A DNA stretch of 64,000 nt. It comes from Pseudidiomarina insulisalsae. Its GTDB lineage: Bacteria > Pseudomonadota > Gammaproteobacteria > Enterobacterales > Alteromonadaceae. The stretch spans positions 62,001 through 126,000 of the forward strand of contig NZ_PIPY01000005.1 of NCBI RefSeq assembly GCF_003987065.1, read 5' to 3'. This document shows positions 63,923-64,000 of the stretch, piece by piece (position 1 is the first letter of the stretch; each line of letters opens with the position of its first letter). The notes under the pieces were generated by a model that was not told the DNA's origin, made no database searches, and saw only the letters and a list, made by a program, of their open reading frames with translations. Both the position numbers and the translations under genes were made by a program.

Positions 63923-64000
63923 CTAGAAGAGTAGGTATCTCGTGAGAGGTAGCTCATACTCACGAAAGTGTGCCGTCACCAGATTTTACAGGGAGTAGCA

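Overview
The window looks like chromosomal DNA of a marine gammaproteobacterium of the Alteromonadales, most likely the Idiomarina/Pseudidiomarina group. This is inferred from gene content and order, not from a database search. Supporting signs are large TonB-dependent receptors with QVTGSRI-type N-termini, a secreted S9 peptidase, a POT peptide transporter and gamma-glutamyltransferase (a peptide-eating lifestyle), a full system I cytochrome c maturation cluster, a two-subunit bacterioferritin, and conserved housekeeping order (rpsT, murJ, ribF-ileS-lspA-fkpB-ispH; cmoAB; aspS-yebC-ruvCAB; ybgC-tolQRAB-pal-cpoB). Nearly all of it is core genome. No transposase, integrase, phage gene or CRISPR array was seen.

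Layout. 1-9.5 kb: end of a LytTR regulator, S9 peptidase, two divergent TonB-dependent receptors and an orphan methyltransferase. 9.5-18 kb: tRNA-Arg, rpsT, a four-helix-bundle gene inside an inverted-repeat element, murJ and the ribF-ileS-lspA-fkpB-ispH series. 18-22.7 kb: type IV pilus minor pilins, ending in an unusually large PilV-like protein, with pilE inverted. 22.8-29.8 kb: ccmABCDEFGHI. 29.8-35.9 kb: mlaA, galU, a POT transporter, a LysR regulator, cmoB and cmoA. 36-41 kb: aspS, yebC, ruvC, ruvA, ruvB. 41-46.7 kb: a candidate small RNA and the Tol-Pal operon. 46.8-53.3 kb: two tRNA-Lys, nadA, an epimerase, a ZIP transporter, an MBL lipoprotein, ggt, a cytochrome c and tRNA-Ser. 53.4-64 kb: prpE, an MscS channel, the bacterioferritin pair with bfd, two membrane proteins, a ZntB-like channel and an Fbp-type ferric ABC transporter. 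bfd and fbpA have matching Fur-like boxes over their promoters.

The most unusual structure is a dispersed family of palindromic elements at six sites between 10.0 and 41.0 kb. Each arm is an outer CG followed by tandem 7-bp units of the type G(A/T)TA(T/C)T(A/G). The usual arm is 30 nt (CG plus four units); longer arms measure 37, 44 and 58 nt, that is 30 plus whole numbers of 7. Five elements have only a short loop and sit between or just after genes of conserved operons (ribF/ileS, fkpB/ispH, cmoA/cmoB, ruvA/ruvB, after ruvB). The sixth has the same 30-nt arms but carries a whole gene in the loop, for an S23/Avd-like four-helix-bundle protein. This looks like an undescribed repeat/protein system, with one gene-bearing copy and several miniature copies.

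Other points of interest are a candidate ~110-nt antisense-oriented small RNA with four UUCC motifs upstream of ybgC, four CTTAA repeats phased at exactly 10 bp upstream of the LytTR gene, a minor pilin with a ~490-residue Cys/His-containing extension where pilY1 would be expected, and a bacterioferritin pair in which haem and ferroxidase ligands are split between the two subunits.
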